From assembly GCF_900188435.1 (NCBI RefSeq), contig NZ_FYFA01000001.1:2170001-2234000 (forward strand): DNA of 64,000 nucleotides. Direction: 5' to 3'. The notes under the pieces were generated by a model. The model was not told the DNA's origin. It did not search any database and saw only the letters and a program-made list of their open reading frames with translations. Each line of letters begins with the position of its first letter. Within the stretch, counting starts at the first letter, position 1. The translations under genes and the position numbers were made by a program. Shown in pieces: positions 41,894 to 50,847 of this stretch. This DNA is from Marinobacter sp. es.048. GTDB lineage: Bacteria; Pseudomonadota; Gammaproteobacteria; Pseudomonadales; Oleiphilaceae.

Positions 41894-42925
41894 TCAGTCC
41901 TCAGGTTTGCTCAGATCCAGCCACTGCTGGGACAACCAGTAGTAGCTGCCATCGCCGGCAGGGTGGGTGCAGTTGTAACGGAATCGCCGGCTATTGAAAG
42001 CCTCTGGTGCCTGCACGTCCACATTGCCGTCAATCACGTCAAAGTCGATACGTCCCTGACCAGAGGCAAAGCACGTCAACCGGTTAGCATCGACGGGTTC
42101 AACCAGAGGGAAAACCAGGGTGGGCGGATTCTCCGAGACCACGCCATCTGGCAGCTTGCCGGTATCAATAGGGAAGGCTTTGCTGCGAAGTTTGTTTTCA
42201 AGACTACCCAACTGACCATAGGCGTTCGCCATCGGAAAGCGAGGCAATCGGGTTTTCTCGGTTTTTGGGCCAATGGCGCCGGATTGCTGGCCGAAGCCGT
42301 ACCAGCCACGCTCGGCAACTTTGCGTTCCAGTGCCTCGTCAAACTCTCCGTAAGGGTACGCGAACATGTGCGCTGGCGCGTCAAGCTCCCGGTTAAGGGT
42401 CGCCTGGGCCGAATCAAGACTGTTGGTAACCCGGGCTTGCCAGTCACTTTCGCTTTCACTTGGCTTCCGGGCCAGATGACCATGGTCTGCACTGTGGTTG
42501 GCAATGGTTACGCCAGGTCGTTCGGCAAGTTCTCTGATCTGGTCCCAGGTCATATAGCCATTGCGGCCAACGGCTTCGGTGTTGACAAAAATCGTGTAGG
42601 GGTAGGCTTTATCAGCCAGCAGCGGCGCGGCCGCATGGTAGACGGAGTCGTAGGCGTCATCAAAAGTAATGGCAATGCGGTTGTCTCGCCCGTCGGCTCC
42701 GGCCAGGGTTGTTTCGGTGCCTTTCAGCAGATCCACGACCTTCAGCTTCAGATCAGAGATCATTTCCAGCTGGCCTTCGAACAGGGACACGGACGTGCTG
42801 GTGGCCGGCGGCGTTGCATCGCTGACATGATGATACTGGAGGACAACCAGGTCAGCGCGGGCTGAGATGGCTGTTGCCGTCATAGCGACGAGAAGGGAAA
42901 GTTTCAGGAATGCTTTGAGCGGCAT
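41894..42925 (-). CDS. Exported polysaccharide deacetylase (NodB/PgaB-N type)
   Basis: 343 residues with a signal peptide ending SARA (about 24). NodB-homology motifs: LQYHHVSD at the start, motif 1 ITFDDAYDSVYHAA (catalytic and metal Asp), motif 2 IANHSADHGHLA (metal His pair) and AYPYGEFDE. The order and the QYHHV start resemble PgaB/IcaB and related N-deacetylases of exported glycans. The last ~75 residues (TCFASGQGRIDFDVIDG) look like a small carbohydrate-binding or beta domain. Periplasmic deacetylation of poly-N-acetylglucosamine or peptidoglycan fragments is the likely role; no pga genes are beside it. Confidence 0.85.
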   Translation of the reverse strand: MPLKAFLKLSLLVAMTATAISARADLVVLQYHHVSDATPPATSTSVSLFEGQLEMISDLKLKVVDLLKGTETTLAGADGRDNRIAITFDDAYDSVYHAAAPLLADKAYPYTIFVNTEAVGRNGYMTWDQIRELAERPGVTIANHSADHGHLARKPSESESDWQARVTNSLDSAQATLNRELDAPAHMFAYPYGEFDEALERKVAERGWYGFGQQSGAIGPKTEKTRLPRFPMANAYGQLGSLENKLRSKAFPIDTGKLPDGVVSENPPTLVFPLVEPVDANRLTCFASGQGRIDFDVIDGNVDVQAPEAFNSRRFRYNCTHPAGDGSYYWLSQQWLDLSKPED

Positions 42926-42970
42926 ATCGTCTCCTGTGTTTCTGTGCCTCGGTCAGCCCGAACAGACCGG

Positions 42971-43645
42971 TCAGAGGCTGTGACGGAAGTGGGCTTTGAG
43001 TACGGCAAAGGCCTGATTGAGTTGCTGAATGGTTTCGGTCCTGCCGCCGCGGTCCGGATGGGCGTGCATTACTGCCCGGCGAAAACGCTTCTTGACGGTT
43101 GGAAAGTCGGTGGGAATAGTCTTGAAGCCCAGTGCTTCGGCTGCTTCCCTCGTTTCTGACTGGGCCGGTGCCTGGCCGGGAGTTCCTGCCCAGAAATGAT
43201 TCATCATCTGCCGAATCGCTTCCTCCGGCAGACGATACTGGGAGAGGTCCAGATAGAAATGGCGCAGTGTGTCGACGCTGTTGGGAACCCCCTCGCCACT
43301 GACTACAGTCTCCGCTTCGATGCGTATGTTAAGAGGCGAAATCTTTAGGCTCTCGCTGGCCTCGGACAACTGGTCCCGGAGACGGTAGAGTACATGGAAC
43401 AGGAGAAAATGAACCGGGTAGAGCTTTTCGGGTTCGCTGAAAACCACATCTCCAAGCAGTTCCCATGGCGGTTTCTGGAGCGCTTTGATCAGTGATAATT
43501 CATTCATTCCGGCCGGTGCGGACCTGATTTCGTGCTCAACGGCCACCAGCAAGTGCTGAATCTGTTGATCGAGGCAGGCATCTTCACTCGCTGCTTTGGG
43601 GCGAGAGGCATGTGTCGGGGAATGGCTGTTTGTCATAGAGCCCAT
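42971..43645 (-). CDS. J-domain protein (DNAJ-related)
   Basis: 224 residues from ATG 43645 (GGAG 9 nt upstream); ATG 43636 is also possible. The N-terminal two-thirds fits the DNAJ_related domain (NELSLIKALQKPPWELLG, YPVHFLLFHVLYRLRDQL). The C-terminal ~60 residues are a J domain with the HPD tripeptide (AVMHAHPDRGG) followed by QQLNQAFAVLKAHF. The HPD stimulates DnaK ATPase. No membrane segment, so a cytosolic co-chaperone. It follows the TetR gene by 19 nt on the same strand and may share its transcript. Confidence 0.88.
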   Translation of the reverse strand: MGSMTNSHSPTHASRPKAASEDACLDQQIQHLLVAVEHEIRSAPAGMNELSLIKALQKPPWELLGDVVFSEPEKLYPVHFLLFHVLYRLRDQLSEASESLKISPLNIRIEAETVVSGEGVPNSVDTLRHFYLDLSQYRLPEEAIRQMMNHFWAGTPGQAPAQSETREAAEALGFKTIPTDFPTVKKRFRRAVMHAHPDRGGRTETIQQLNQAFAVLKAHFRHSL

Positions 43646-43664
43646 GTTAGGGTACTCCCGGCCA

Positions 43665-44309
43665 TCAGGGAAGTGCGGCCAGCCGGGGAAGGCCACCCAT
43701 GAACAGAGCCGTTGAAAACTGCGTTGCGGTCAAAGCTTCAGCATCCGCTGAATCCGGGTTCCTGTGGGCCCGTTTTGCAAGAGTCAGACTGGTTTCATAG
43801 GCGACGCCGAAAAAAGCGGCGCACAGGTATTCGTGGTCAATGCGGGGAAGTAGCCCCCGCTCTATCGCTTCGCGAACATCCTCTTCCAGAGATAGCATGG
43901 TGAGACCGAGGATATCCGAACCAAACAGCTCGCGAAGCGCGCGATCATTGCGGTGAGCCAGCTCATAAACCAGTGGGTCCCTGGCGGTAGCGGTAAACAG
44001 GGCCATATAGGCGGAATGGATGAAATCCTCGGTGGTGTCTGCCCTGCGACGACGGTGGGTGAGGTTGTTGTTCAGGTTGGTAAAAAAGTCGGTTAGCAGG
44101 GCGGCGAAGATATCCTGCTTGCTGGAGAAATAATTGTAGAAAGTTCCGGCGGCCAGGCCCGTGCGGCGTACGATATCGCGGATAGTCGAATTCTCGTAAC
44201 CCCGTTCTCGAAAGCACTCCCGGGCGGCATGCAGGATCGCCCGGCGGTTCCGGATCCGGTTCTGTTCCCGTTTACCCGCGACCTCTTCACTCGATTGCAA
44301 CATATCCAT
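43665..44309 (-). CDS. TetR-family transcriptional regulator
   Basis: 214 residues from ATG 44309 (AGGA 8 nt upstream); a very long extra reading frame upstream is discounted. The helix-turn-helix spans about 16-62: [45 protein letters not shown], a textbook TetR DNA-binding domain. The ligand domain is unassigned. Divergent from ttcA with 72 bp between the starts, and upstream of the J-domain gene. Might regulate itself and ttcA or the chaperone gene. The ligand is unknown. Confidence 0.88.
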   Translation of the reverse strand: MDMLQSSEEVAGKREQNRIRNRRAILHAARECFRERGYENSTIRDIVRRTGLAAGTFYNYFSSKQDIFAALLTDFFTNLNNNLTHRRRRADTTEDFIHSAYMALFTATARDPLVYELAHRNDRALRELFGSDILGLTMLSLEEDVREAIERGLLPRIDHEYLCAAFFGVAYETSLTLAKRAHRNPDSADAEALTATQFSTALFMGGLPRLAALP

Positions 44310-44381
44310 GTCGGTATCCTGTCCCTGAATCCATGTGACGCGTATAATCCCACGTCCACTTGCCTTATGAACGTAGTTGGT

Positions 44382-45296
44382 ATGTCCGAAGCAATGATCG
44401 CCAGTTCCGAACAATCCCTCAACCCAGAGCGGGAGCGCCGCCAGAAACTGGAGTTGAACAAGCTGCAGAAACGTCTGCGCCGCGATGTCGGGCAGGCGAT
44501 TGCCGATTTCTCGATGATTGAAGCCGGCGATAAGGTCATGTGCTGCCTCAGCGGCGGCAAAGACTCCTACGCCATGCTCGATATTCTGCTCAACCTGCAG
44601 AAGAGCGCTCCGGTTTCGTTCGAGCTGATTGCCGTCAACCTTGACCAGAAGCAACCCGGATTTCCGGAAGAGGTGTTGCCCGAATATCTGTCCTCCATGG
44701 GTATCGAGTATCACATCATCGAGAAGGACACTTACAGTATTGTTAAGGAAAAAGTGCCGGAAGGGAAGACTACCTGCGGTCTGTGTAGCCGGCTACGACG
44801 CGGAATTCTCTATAATTTCGCAGAGGAGCACGGGGTTACCAAGATAGCCCTGGGCCACCACCGGGACGACCTGCTGGAAACCCTGTTCCTGAACATGTTC
44901 TACGGCGGCAAGCTGAAGTCCATGCCTCCGGTTCTGCACAGTGACGATGGCCGCAATACGGTTATCCGGCCGCTGGCCTACAGCCGGGAAAAAGATATAG
45001 CCCGCTATGCGGGTCTTCGGGAATTCCCCATCATCCCGTGCAATCTGTGTGGCTCCCAGGAGAATCTTCAGCGCCAGGTGATCAAGGACATGTTTCAGAC
45101 CTGGGACAAGCAGCACCCCGGTCGGCTGGAGACGATGTTCCGCGCCATGTGTAACGTGGAACCCTCGCACCTGGCGGATACCCATCTCTACGATTTCAGG
45201 GAAGGCAAACGCCTGGGTGGCAAACGCCAGGCTGCACAGACGGCGGAACCCGAGGCAGAGCAGGACTTCGGTCGCCTTGATGTTCTGAATATCTAG
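44382..45296 (+). CDS. ttcA: tRNA 2-thiocytidine(32) synthetase TtcA
   Basis: Thiolates C32 of tRNA using ATP and an iron-sulfur cluster. 304 residues from ATG 44382; longer frames run into the TetR gene. The PP-loop [14 protein letters not shown] is intact, and the two cysteine pairs CGLC and CNLC that hold the [4Fe-4S] cluster are present. Other family blocks: [27 protein letters not shown] and [12 protein letters not shown]. Ends a few bases before the convergent DsbD_2-type gene. Confidence 0.95.
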   Translation: MSEAMIASSEQSLNPERERRQKLELNKLQKRLRRDVGQAIADFSMIEAGDKVMCCLSGGKDSYAMLDILLNLQKSAPVSFELIAVNLDQKQPGFPEEVLPEYLSSMGIEYHIIEKDTYSIVKEKVPEGKTTCGLCSRLRRGILYNFAEEHGVTKIALGHHRDDLLETLFLNMFYGGKLKSMPPVLHSDDGRNTVIRPLAYSREKDIARYAGLREFPIIPCNLCGSQENLQRQVIKDMFQTWDKQHPGRLETMFRAMCNVEPSHLADTHLYDFREGKRLGGKRQAAQTAEPEAEQDFGRLDVLNI

Positions 45297-45300
45297 CCAG

Positions 45301-45990
45301 CTAGTGTCCGGCCAGACGCAGGAAAGGCAACGTCCAGAGACCGAACAGAATAAGAAGGCCGCCCGTCACCTTTCGGAACAGCTTGTGGCTCTGTAAGCCT
45401 CGAATCCAGTTGGCCGCGAAACCCGTGGCCAGCATGGAGGGCAGGGTACCAAGCCCGAAAAACAGCATGGTGAGCGCCGCCGAGCCGACCGTCGGCTGTA
45501 ATGCCGCCCACCCCAGCGTGCTGTAAACCAATCCGCAGGGCAGCCAGCCCCAGAGCGCCCCGAGGGCAAGTGCCTGCCCGCCGTGATTCACTGGCAGGAG
45601 GCGGCGGGTTAATGGGGAAAGACGTGCCCAGATCGGAGCTCCGATCCGTTCAACGTAGCGAATCCCCTGCCACCATTGCCCCATGGACAAACCCATAAAG
45701 ATCAGCAGAATCCCCGCCAGGGTCCGAAGCACAAGGCCTGCTTCGGTCCATTGGCTGGCGGCCGAGGTACTGAGTAGCGCAACCAGCGTGGCGATCAGCA
45801 CATAGCTGCCAATGCGACCGAAGTTAAAGGCCAGCAGCATTACCGTTTGCCGGAACCGGAATCCCCGGCCCACCGGCAGTGCCATGGAAAGGGAAGCGCT
45901 GATACCGCCGCACATGCCAAGGCAGTGTGTGCTGCCGAGCAGTCCGATCAGAAATGCGCTCGGATAGCTGAGGTAGAGTTCCGGATTCAT
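45301..45990 (-). CDS. DsbD_2/TauE-SafE-type membrane protein of the cco locus
   Basis: 229 residues with about six membrane helices. HCLGMCGG near residue 22 and GWLPCGLVYS near 150 are the paired Cys motifs of the CcdA/DsbD-like (DsbD_2) family, often labelled sulfite exporter TauE/SafE. It overlaps ccoS by 4 nt at the end of the ccoGHIS unit, the usual place for this gene in pseudomonads and relatives. Position points to copper or thiol handling for cbb3 oxidase maturation rather than sulfite export (inference from context). Confidence 0.82.
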   Translation of the reverse strand: MNPELYLSYPSAFLIGLLGSTHCLGMCGGISASLSMALPVGRGFRFRQTVMLLAFNFGRIGSYVLIATLVALLSTSAASQWTEAGLVLRTLAGILLIFMGLSMGQWWQGIRYVERIGAPIWARLSPLTRRLLPVNHGGQALALGALWGWLPCGLVYSTLGWAALQPTVGSAALTMLFFGLGTLPSMLATGFAANWIRGLQSHKLFRKVTGGLLILFGLWTLPFLRLAGH

Positions 45991-46247
45991 CCTTTTTGGG
46001 ACTTATCCTCATCCGGATTGGCGGCGTCGCTGACTTCGGCTACTTGCTCCGAGGTTTGTTCCTCTGCGGCCGGTTTGTCGGTGCGAGCGTCGTCCGGAAT
46101 CATGTCCTTGTCATCATCGTAGAGTATCCGATGGGCCGGACCCTCGAGATCATCGTACTGACCGTTCTTTACCGACCATGTGAATAGCGCGACGCCAACC
46201 GCCACCAGCATGAGCATTACCGGTACCAGAAACATTACGATTTGCAC
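45987..46247 (-). CDS. ccoS: Cytochrome cbb3 oxidase assembly protein CcoS
   Basis: 86 residues: one N-terminal membrane helix (about 5-25), then FTWSVKNGQYDDLEGPAHRILYDDD, the CcoS signature, and a long acidic low-complexity tail beyond the usual ~50-70 residues. Needed for cofactor insertion into cbb3 oxidase in studied bacteria. Lies 37 nt after ccoI and overlaps the DsbD_2-type gene. Confidence 0.92.
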   Translation of the reverse strand: MQIVMFLVPVMLMLVAVGVALFTWSVKNGQYDDLEGPAHRILYDDDKDMIPDDARTDKPAAEEQTSEQVAEVSDAANPDEDKSQKG

Positions 46248-46284
46248 GGCAAGACCTCACAGAAAAGATTATAAAGACACGTTA

Positions 46285-48732
46285 TCAGGACAGAGCCTGG
46301 GCGCCAACCGCCGGATTGTGCTGACCCGGTTGCTTTGGTTCCCTACCGAGTCTCAGCGCATTCAACACAACCACCAGGGAGCTTAGTGACATGCCGATCG
46401 CTGCCAGCCAGGGAGGTACCATGCCTGCAGCCGCGAGGGGTAACGCGCAGACATTGTAGGCGAGCGCCCACCAGAGATTCTGGCGGATGATGCGCCGGGT
46501 CTGACGGCTGATTTTCAGGGCCTCAACCAACTGCAGCAACTGGCCATTCAACAGAACCGCATCGGCCTTGAGTTGGGTCAAGTCTGCAGCTGTGCCCATG
46601 GCAACTGAGATTCCGGCGCCGGCCATGGACGGGAGATCGTTCAGTCCGTCGCCTACCATCATGATGTGTCGGCCTTCAGATTCCAGTTTCTGCAGGACTG
46701 CCAGTTTGTCTTCTGGAGAGGCCTGTCCGATCGCTTCATCAATGCCCAGCATGCCCGCGACCTGCTCAACATGCCCGGAGCGGTCGCCACTCAGGAGCAA
46801 TGTGCGAATTCCAGCCTCCTGAAGAGATCTGATCGCCGCACCGGCGTCGGCTCGGGGTTGGTCGTCCAGCCGGAAACAAGCCAGCCACTCGCGGCCTGAT
46901 GCCAGCCAGATCTCCATGCCCTGATGGAGTTCAGTGTTGGGGGCTGGTGCAATGATATGCTGTTCGACAAAACCTCGATGGCCGATGAAAACTGGCATAT
47001 CACCCAGTTGGCCAGACAGTCCCCCGCCGACGTGGTTTTCCACGTGCTCGACCGAGGCAGTGTTTCGCCGGTGGAATACCCGGGCAATCGGATGCTCGGA
47101 ATAATTCTCGAGCCCGGCGGCGAGCCTCAGGCAGGCCTCCTCATCCATACTGCCGACAATATCGATGCCCGTGAGGCTGAGCTCGCCGCGGGTTAGTGTT
47201 CCGGTTTTATCGAATACCACGGTATCGATGGTGTTCATTGATTCGAGGGTATGGCCCCGAGTGGGGAGAAACCCGAGGCGCCGCAGTCGGACGGTGGCAG
47301 AGGTGATGGCGGTTGGGGTTGCCAACGACAAAGCACAGGGGCAGGTTACCACCAGTACCGACAGGGTGATGTCGAAGGCGTTGTCGGCGCCTGCCAGCCA
47401 CCAGCCGATCCAGACTACGGGCGACAGTATCAGTACCCGTCCGACAAATTTCCCTGCCATCCGGTCGGCCATCATCGCGACCTGGGGCTTTTCGGATTGC
47501 ACCCGGTCCAACACCCGGAGAATGCCTGAAAGCCGCGTTTGCGCGCCCGCCTTTACCACGCGGACATCGAGCGGATTCTCGCCGTTCACACTGCCGGCAT
47601 GAACCGTGTCCCCGGGATAACGGGTTTCTGGCAGATATTCTCCCGTCAACGCCGCCTCGTTCAGGGTGGACTCTCCCCGCACGATCTCTCCATCCACTGG
47701 CAGAGTCTCACCGGGCCGAACCCGAACGACATCGCCGGGCCGAATCTGGTGGGCCGGGACAATGTCCGTATCATCACCGTTCACCAATGTGGCAACGGTC
47801 GGCTGGAACCCCGCAAGGGCATTACCGGTCAGCCCGGCACGGTAGCGGGCCTGAACTTCGATATAACGGCCCAGCAGCAGGAAGAACGTAAACATGCACA
47901 CAGACTCGAAATAGACTTCCTCGCCGCCAAATAGGGTTACCCAGGCACTGGCGAGGTAGGCGAGCCCGATTGCAATGGCAACCGGCACATCCATGGTCAG
48001 GTGCCGGCTCTGGATATCCCGGCGGGCGTTGCGGAAAAAGGGGGCGGCGCTATAGAGAACTACAGGAGTGGCAACCAGCAGACTGAACCAGCGGAAAAAG
48101 CTGACAAATTCTGGTGACAGGTCGTTGACCAGTTCGAAGTACAACGGAAATGCCAGCATCATGCTCTGAAAAGAGCCTATGCCCGCGATGGCGACCCTGA
48201 TCAGCATGGACCGGTGCTCTGCCTTTAGGGCCTGTTCTGCCTCGTCTGCCTGATAGGGGCGGGCCGTATAACCAAGCTCATGGATGGCAATCAGAAGGTC
48301 GCTCAGCGGCGCCTGGTCCTGGGACCAGACCAGCCGCGCCCGTTGTGTGGTGTGATTCACCGAAAAAGACACGACACCAGGTTGCTGCTTCATGTGATTT
48401 TCAAGCAGCCAGATACAGGCAGCGCAGGTGATACCACCAATCAGCAACTGAGCTTCCTGCGCGCCTTTAACCGGTGCAACAAAGGATTCCTGAACCAGTG
48501 GGTGGTCAAGTTCCCTGAGGCGGTTTAGCTCTGCATTGGTCAGTTGCTTTGGTGTAACGGCGGGTTTTGTCCGGAAATCATAAAAACCCGTCAGACCCTC
48601 GTTGTGGATAGTCTGGCAAACCGCTTTGCAGCCCTGGCAGCAGAAGTGGCGTGTTGCGCCATCGAGCTCAAGTGTAATGGGCGGCTCACCGTCTGCCGGT
48701 TCACCGCAGTGGAAGCAATCCAGGCGCGTCAA
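46285..48732 (-). CDS. ccoI: Copper-transporting P-type ATPase CcoI/FixI
   Basis: 815 residues. Exports copper to the periplasm for cbb3 oxidase assembly. N-terminal Cys-rich zinc-ribbon-like segment (CFHCGEPADG, CCQGCKAVC), heavy-metal domain with CAAC, eight membrane helices, ion-binding CPC (VVTCPCALSLATP), phosphorylation site DKTGTLTRGE and hinge GDGLNDLPSMAGAG. The ferredoxin-like Cys cluster ahead of the HMA domain is the CcoI/FixI type rather than CopA. Overlaps ccoH by 4 nt. Confidence 0.95.
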   Translation of the reverse strand: MTRLDCFHCGEPADGEPPITLELDGATRHFCCQGCKAVCQTIHNEGLTGFYDFRTKPAVTPKQLTNAELNRLRELDHPLVQESFVAPVKGAQEAQLLIGGITCAACIWLLENHMKQQPGVVSFSVNHTTQRARLVWSQDQAPLSDLLIAIHELGYTARPYQADEAEQALKAEHRSMLIRVAIAGIGSFQSMMLAFPLYFELVNDLSPEFVSFFRWFSLLVATPVVLYSAAPFFRNARRDIQSRHLTMDVPVAIAIGLAYLASAWVTLFGGEEVYFESVCMFTFFLLLGRYIEVQARYRAGLTGNALAGFQPTVATLVNGDDTDIVPAHQIRPGDVVRVRPGETLPVDGEIVRGESTLNEAALTGEYLPETRYPGDTVHAGSVNGENPLDVRVVKAGAQTRLSGILRVLDRVQSEKPQVAMMADRMAGKFVGRVLILSPVVWIGWWLAGADNAFDITLSVLVVTCPCALSLATPTAITSATVRLRRLGFLPTRGHTLESMNTIDTVVFDKTGTLTRGELSLTGIDIVGSMDEEACLRLAAGLENYSEHPIARVFHRRNTASVEHVENHVGGGLSGQLGDMPVFIGHRGFVEQHIIAPAPNTELHQGMEIWLASGREWLACFRLDDQPRADAGAAIRSLQEAGIRTLLLSGDRSGHVEQVAGMLGIDEAIGQASPEDKLAVLQKLESEGRHIMMVGDGLNDLPSMAGAGISVAMGTAADLTQLKADAVLLNGQLLQLVEALKISRQTRRIIRQNLWWALAYNVCALPLAAAGMVPPWLAAIGMSLSSLVVVLNALRLGREPKQPGQHNPAVGAQALS

Positions 48733-49244
48733 CCTTGGGCAGACTCCCCGGCCTTGATGGTAATGCCGTTTTCAGAAGGTAACCAGGCTTCACCTTTCAG
48801 GCGCCATTCGTTGGCCGGACCCCGGAGGTCGTAGTACCAACGGCCGTCGATATCGCTGTGGAGTTTCCCGGCAAATCGCCCTGGGGCAACCTGCTGGAAC
48901 TGGACAGTGCGGTCTTTGTCCGAGAGTGTCGGATGGAACAGGTTGAGAATCAGGTATGGGAAATCCGCCGGGCCTTCAACGGTGTTCAAGTCGACCGTGA
49001 CATTGCGGTTCTGAAAGTCAATCTGAGCTTCCATGCCAAGGTCAGCTGCTTTCTGGTCCCTAGCGATGGACATGTTGATCCCACGGCCTTCTTTGGACCA
49101 GTCGTCAGTGACCATCGCATTCTCTGTACTTACCGCGATGGTGATGGCAATGGCGCAATAAATGATGGATGCGCCCGGGAAAATCAGCAGGAACCAGAAC
49201 CAGGGTTGGCGGTACCAGGGTGCTACGGGTGTTTCAGCTGTCAT
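48729..49244 (-). CDS. ccoH: FixH/CcoH family protein
   Basis: 171 residues: one N-terminal membrane helix (about 11-37: PWFWFLLIFPGASIIYCAIAI), the FixH block VTDDWSKEGRGINMSIARDQKA and a periplasmic beta-rich domain. CcoH stabilises the cbb3 complex in studied species. 44 nt after ccoG and overlapping ccoI by 4 nt. Confidence 0.92.
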   Translation of the reverse strand: MTAETPVAPWYRQPWFWFLLIFPGASIIYCAIAITIAVSTENAMVTDDWSKEGRGINMSIARDQKAADLGMEAQIDFQNRNVTVDLNTVEGPADFPYLILNLFHPTLSDKDRTVQFQQVAPGRFAGKLHSDIDGRWYYDLRGPANEWRLKGEAWLPSENGITIKAGESAQG

Positions 49245-49288
49245 AAATCAGTATCTCGTATGAACGGTCAGAGCCGCTTGATCGGAAA

Positions 49289-50719
49289 TCAGCGCGTTGG
49301 ACCGACAAATCGGCTTTCAGTTTCAAGGCTCAGCGAAGAATCTGTCTCGGATTGCGCCCTGAATAAGATATCGTTATTGGATTCGGTAATGGATTCTGGC
49401 GGCACGTCGACGACGGTCGGCAATGAGCGGTTTTCACCACTTTCAACGGTTACCGAAGTGTCAGTCAGGATCCGGATTCCCTCAAGGCCAGTCACTGCGA
49501 GAGTGAAGGTCTGGGGCACTTCCGTCATATTGGCGATCTTCAGCGTGTAGGAATTCTCAACCCGACCCTCGCCATTGAAGTTGTACAGGGCACCGCGATC
49601 ACGAAGGGCATCCATCTGGGCGGGAACCCGTGTGGCAATTGTGAAGATAATTGCCGCAATCATGAGAAACAGGACTGCCCCATAACCGAAAGTGCGTGGC
49701 CGCAAGAGTTTCGAGGTCTTACCTTCAAGCTCATTCTCCGTCGTGTAACGAATCAAACCCCTCGGGTAATCCATCTTGTCCATGATCTCGTCGCAGGCAT
49801 CAATGCACAGCGCACAGCCGATGCATTCGTACTGAAGCCCGTCCCTGATATCAATTCCCGTTGGACACACCTGAACACACTGGCCACAGTCGATGCAGTC
49901 GCCCAGCCCTGCCTCCGCCGGATCTACACCTTTTTTGCGGCCGCCCCGGGGCTCGCCGCGGTTGGGATCATAGGAGACCACACGGGTATTGGGATCAAAC
50001 ATGACCGACTGGAAGCGGGCATAGGGGCACATGTAAAGACAAACCTGCTCTCGCATCCAGCCTGCATTGAGGTAGGTGGCGACAGTGAAGAATGCAACCC
50101 AGAAATAGGCCCAGCCATTGGCCTGCAAGGTGAATAGATCTGTGATCAGTTCGCGGATCGGATAGAAGTAGCCAACAAATGTGAGGCCGGTAGCCAGTGC
50201 TATGAGCAACCAGACGGTATGCTTGGCGGATTTCTTCGCAATTTTGTTTGCCGAGCTAGGCGCTTTGTCCAGCTTCATCCGCTTGTTTCGGCTGCCTTCA
50301 ATGCGTTCTTCAACCCACATGAAAATGAAGGTCCAGACAGTCTGGGGGCAGGTATATCCGCACCAGACCCGGCCAAATAGCGTCGTAATAAAAAACAGAC
50401 CAAAAGCGCTGATAATCAGCATTCCCGAGAGCAAGATAAAATCTTTCGGGTAGAAAGTCGCTCCGTAAAGATGGAATTCACGGGCAGGAAGGTCGAAATG
50501 AATCAACGGTTGCCCGTCCAGGGTGAACCAGACAAAAGCAAAGTACATACCCATGAGCAACGTCAGGCTGACGTTCCGAATGCGCTGAAAGAAGCCTTTC
50601 ACTTCCTTGACGTAAATCTTCTTACGGCTGGCGTATAACTCGACGGTTCCGGGTTTATTGTTGTTGTCGGAGGGGTCAGAGGATGGGTCAACCTGTTTGA
50701 CCGGGATCTCACTGCTCAT
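49289..50719 (-). CDS. ccoG: CcoG/RdxA/FixG iron-sulfur protein
   Basis: 476 residues from ATG 50719 with GGAGGTAACG directly upstream. Membrane helices (about five), then two [4Fe-4S] motifs, CIDCGQCVQVCP and CIGCALCIDAC, and a C-terminal Ig-like periplasmic domain. WCGYTCPQTVWT and CLYMCPYARFQS supply further conserved Cys. CcoG is a cupric reductase supplying copper(I) for cbb3 maturation in studied bacteria. Separated from ccoP by 128 bp with two hairpins. Confidence 0.95.
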   Translation of the reverse strand: MSSEIPVKQVDPSSDPSDNNNKPGTVELYASRKKIYVKEVKGFFQRIRNVSLTLLMGMYFAFVWFTLDGQPLIHFDLPAREFHLYGATFYPKDFILLSGMLIISAFGLFFITTLFGRVWCGYTCPQTVWTFIFMWVEERIEGSRNKRMKLDKAPSSANKIAKKSAKHTVWLLIALATGLTFVGYFYPIRELITDLFTLQANGWAYFWVAFFTVATYLNAGWMREQVCLYMCPYARFQSVMFDPNTRVVSYDPNRGEPRGGRKKGVDPAEAGLGDCIDCGQCVQVCPTGIDIRDGLQYECIGCALCIDACDEIMDKMDYPRGLIRYTTENELEGKTSKLLRPRTFGYGAVLFLMIAAIIFTIATRVPAQMDALRDRGALYNFNGEGRVENSYTLKIANMTEVPQTFTLAVTGLEGIRILTDTSVTVESGENRSLPTVVDVPPESITESNNDILFRAQSETDSSLSLETESRFVGPTR

Positions 50720-50772
50720 CGTTACCTCCAGGAAAATGGTAATACGGGGCAACAGGCCTTTAGGCTGCTGAT

Positions 50773-50815
50773 CTTTTCAAGCCTGTGCCCGCATCACAGA
50801 CACAGGGTTGAAAAG
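50773..50815. other. Long imperfect inverted repeat between ccoP and ccoG
   Basis: CTTTTCAAGCCTGTG (50773-50787) pairs with CACAGGGTTGAAAAG (50801-50815) with one mismatch, leaving a 13-nt loop. It lies just upstream of ccoG on the transcript, next to the GC hairpin at 50820-50840. It could protect a processed mRNA end or act as an attenuator. Confidence 0.55.
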
Positions 50816-50819
50816 ACCG

Positions 50820-50840
50820 GGCCGGGGCTATACCCCGGCC
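50820..50840 (-). terminator. Hairpin after ccoP
   Basis: GGCCGGGG (50820-50827) and CCCCGGCC (50833-50840) form a perfect 8-bp GC stem with a 5-nt loop, 8 nt past the ccoP stop on the minus strand. A CTTTT run follows a few bases later. It is probably a partial terminator separating ccoNOQP from ccoGHIS. Confidence 0.6.
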
Positions 50841-50847
50841 GGCTGAC

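Noticed and set aside
45301-45990. Sulfite exporter
   Set aside because: The TauE/SafE label is nominal; HCLGMCGG and position at the end of ccoGHIS point to a DsbD_2-type maturation protein.
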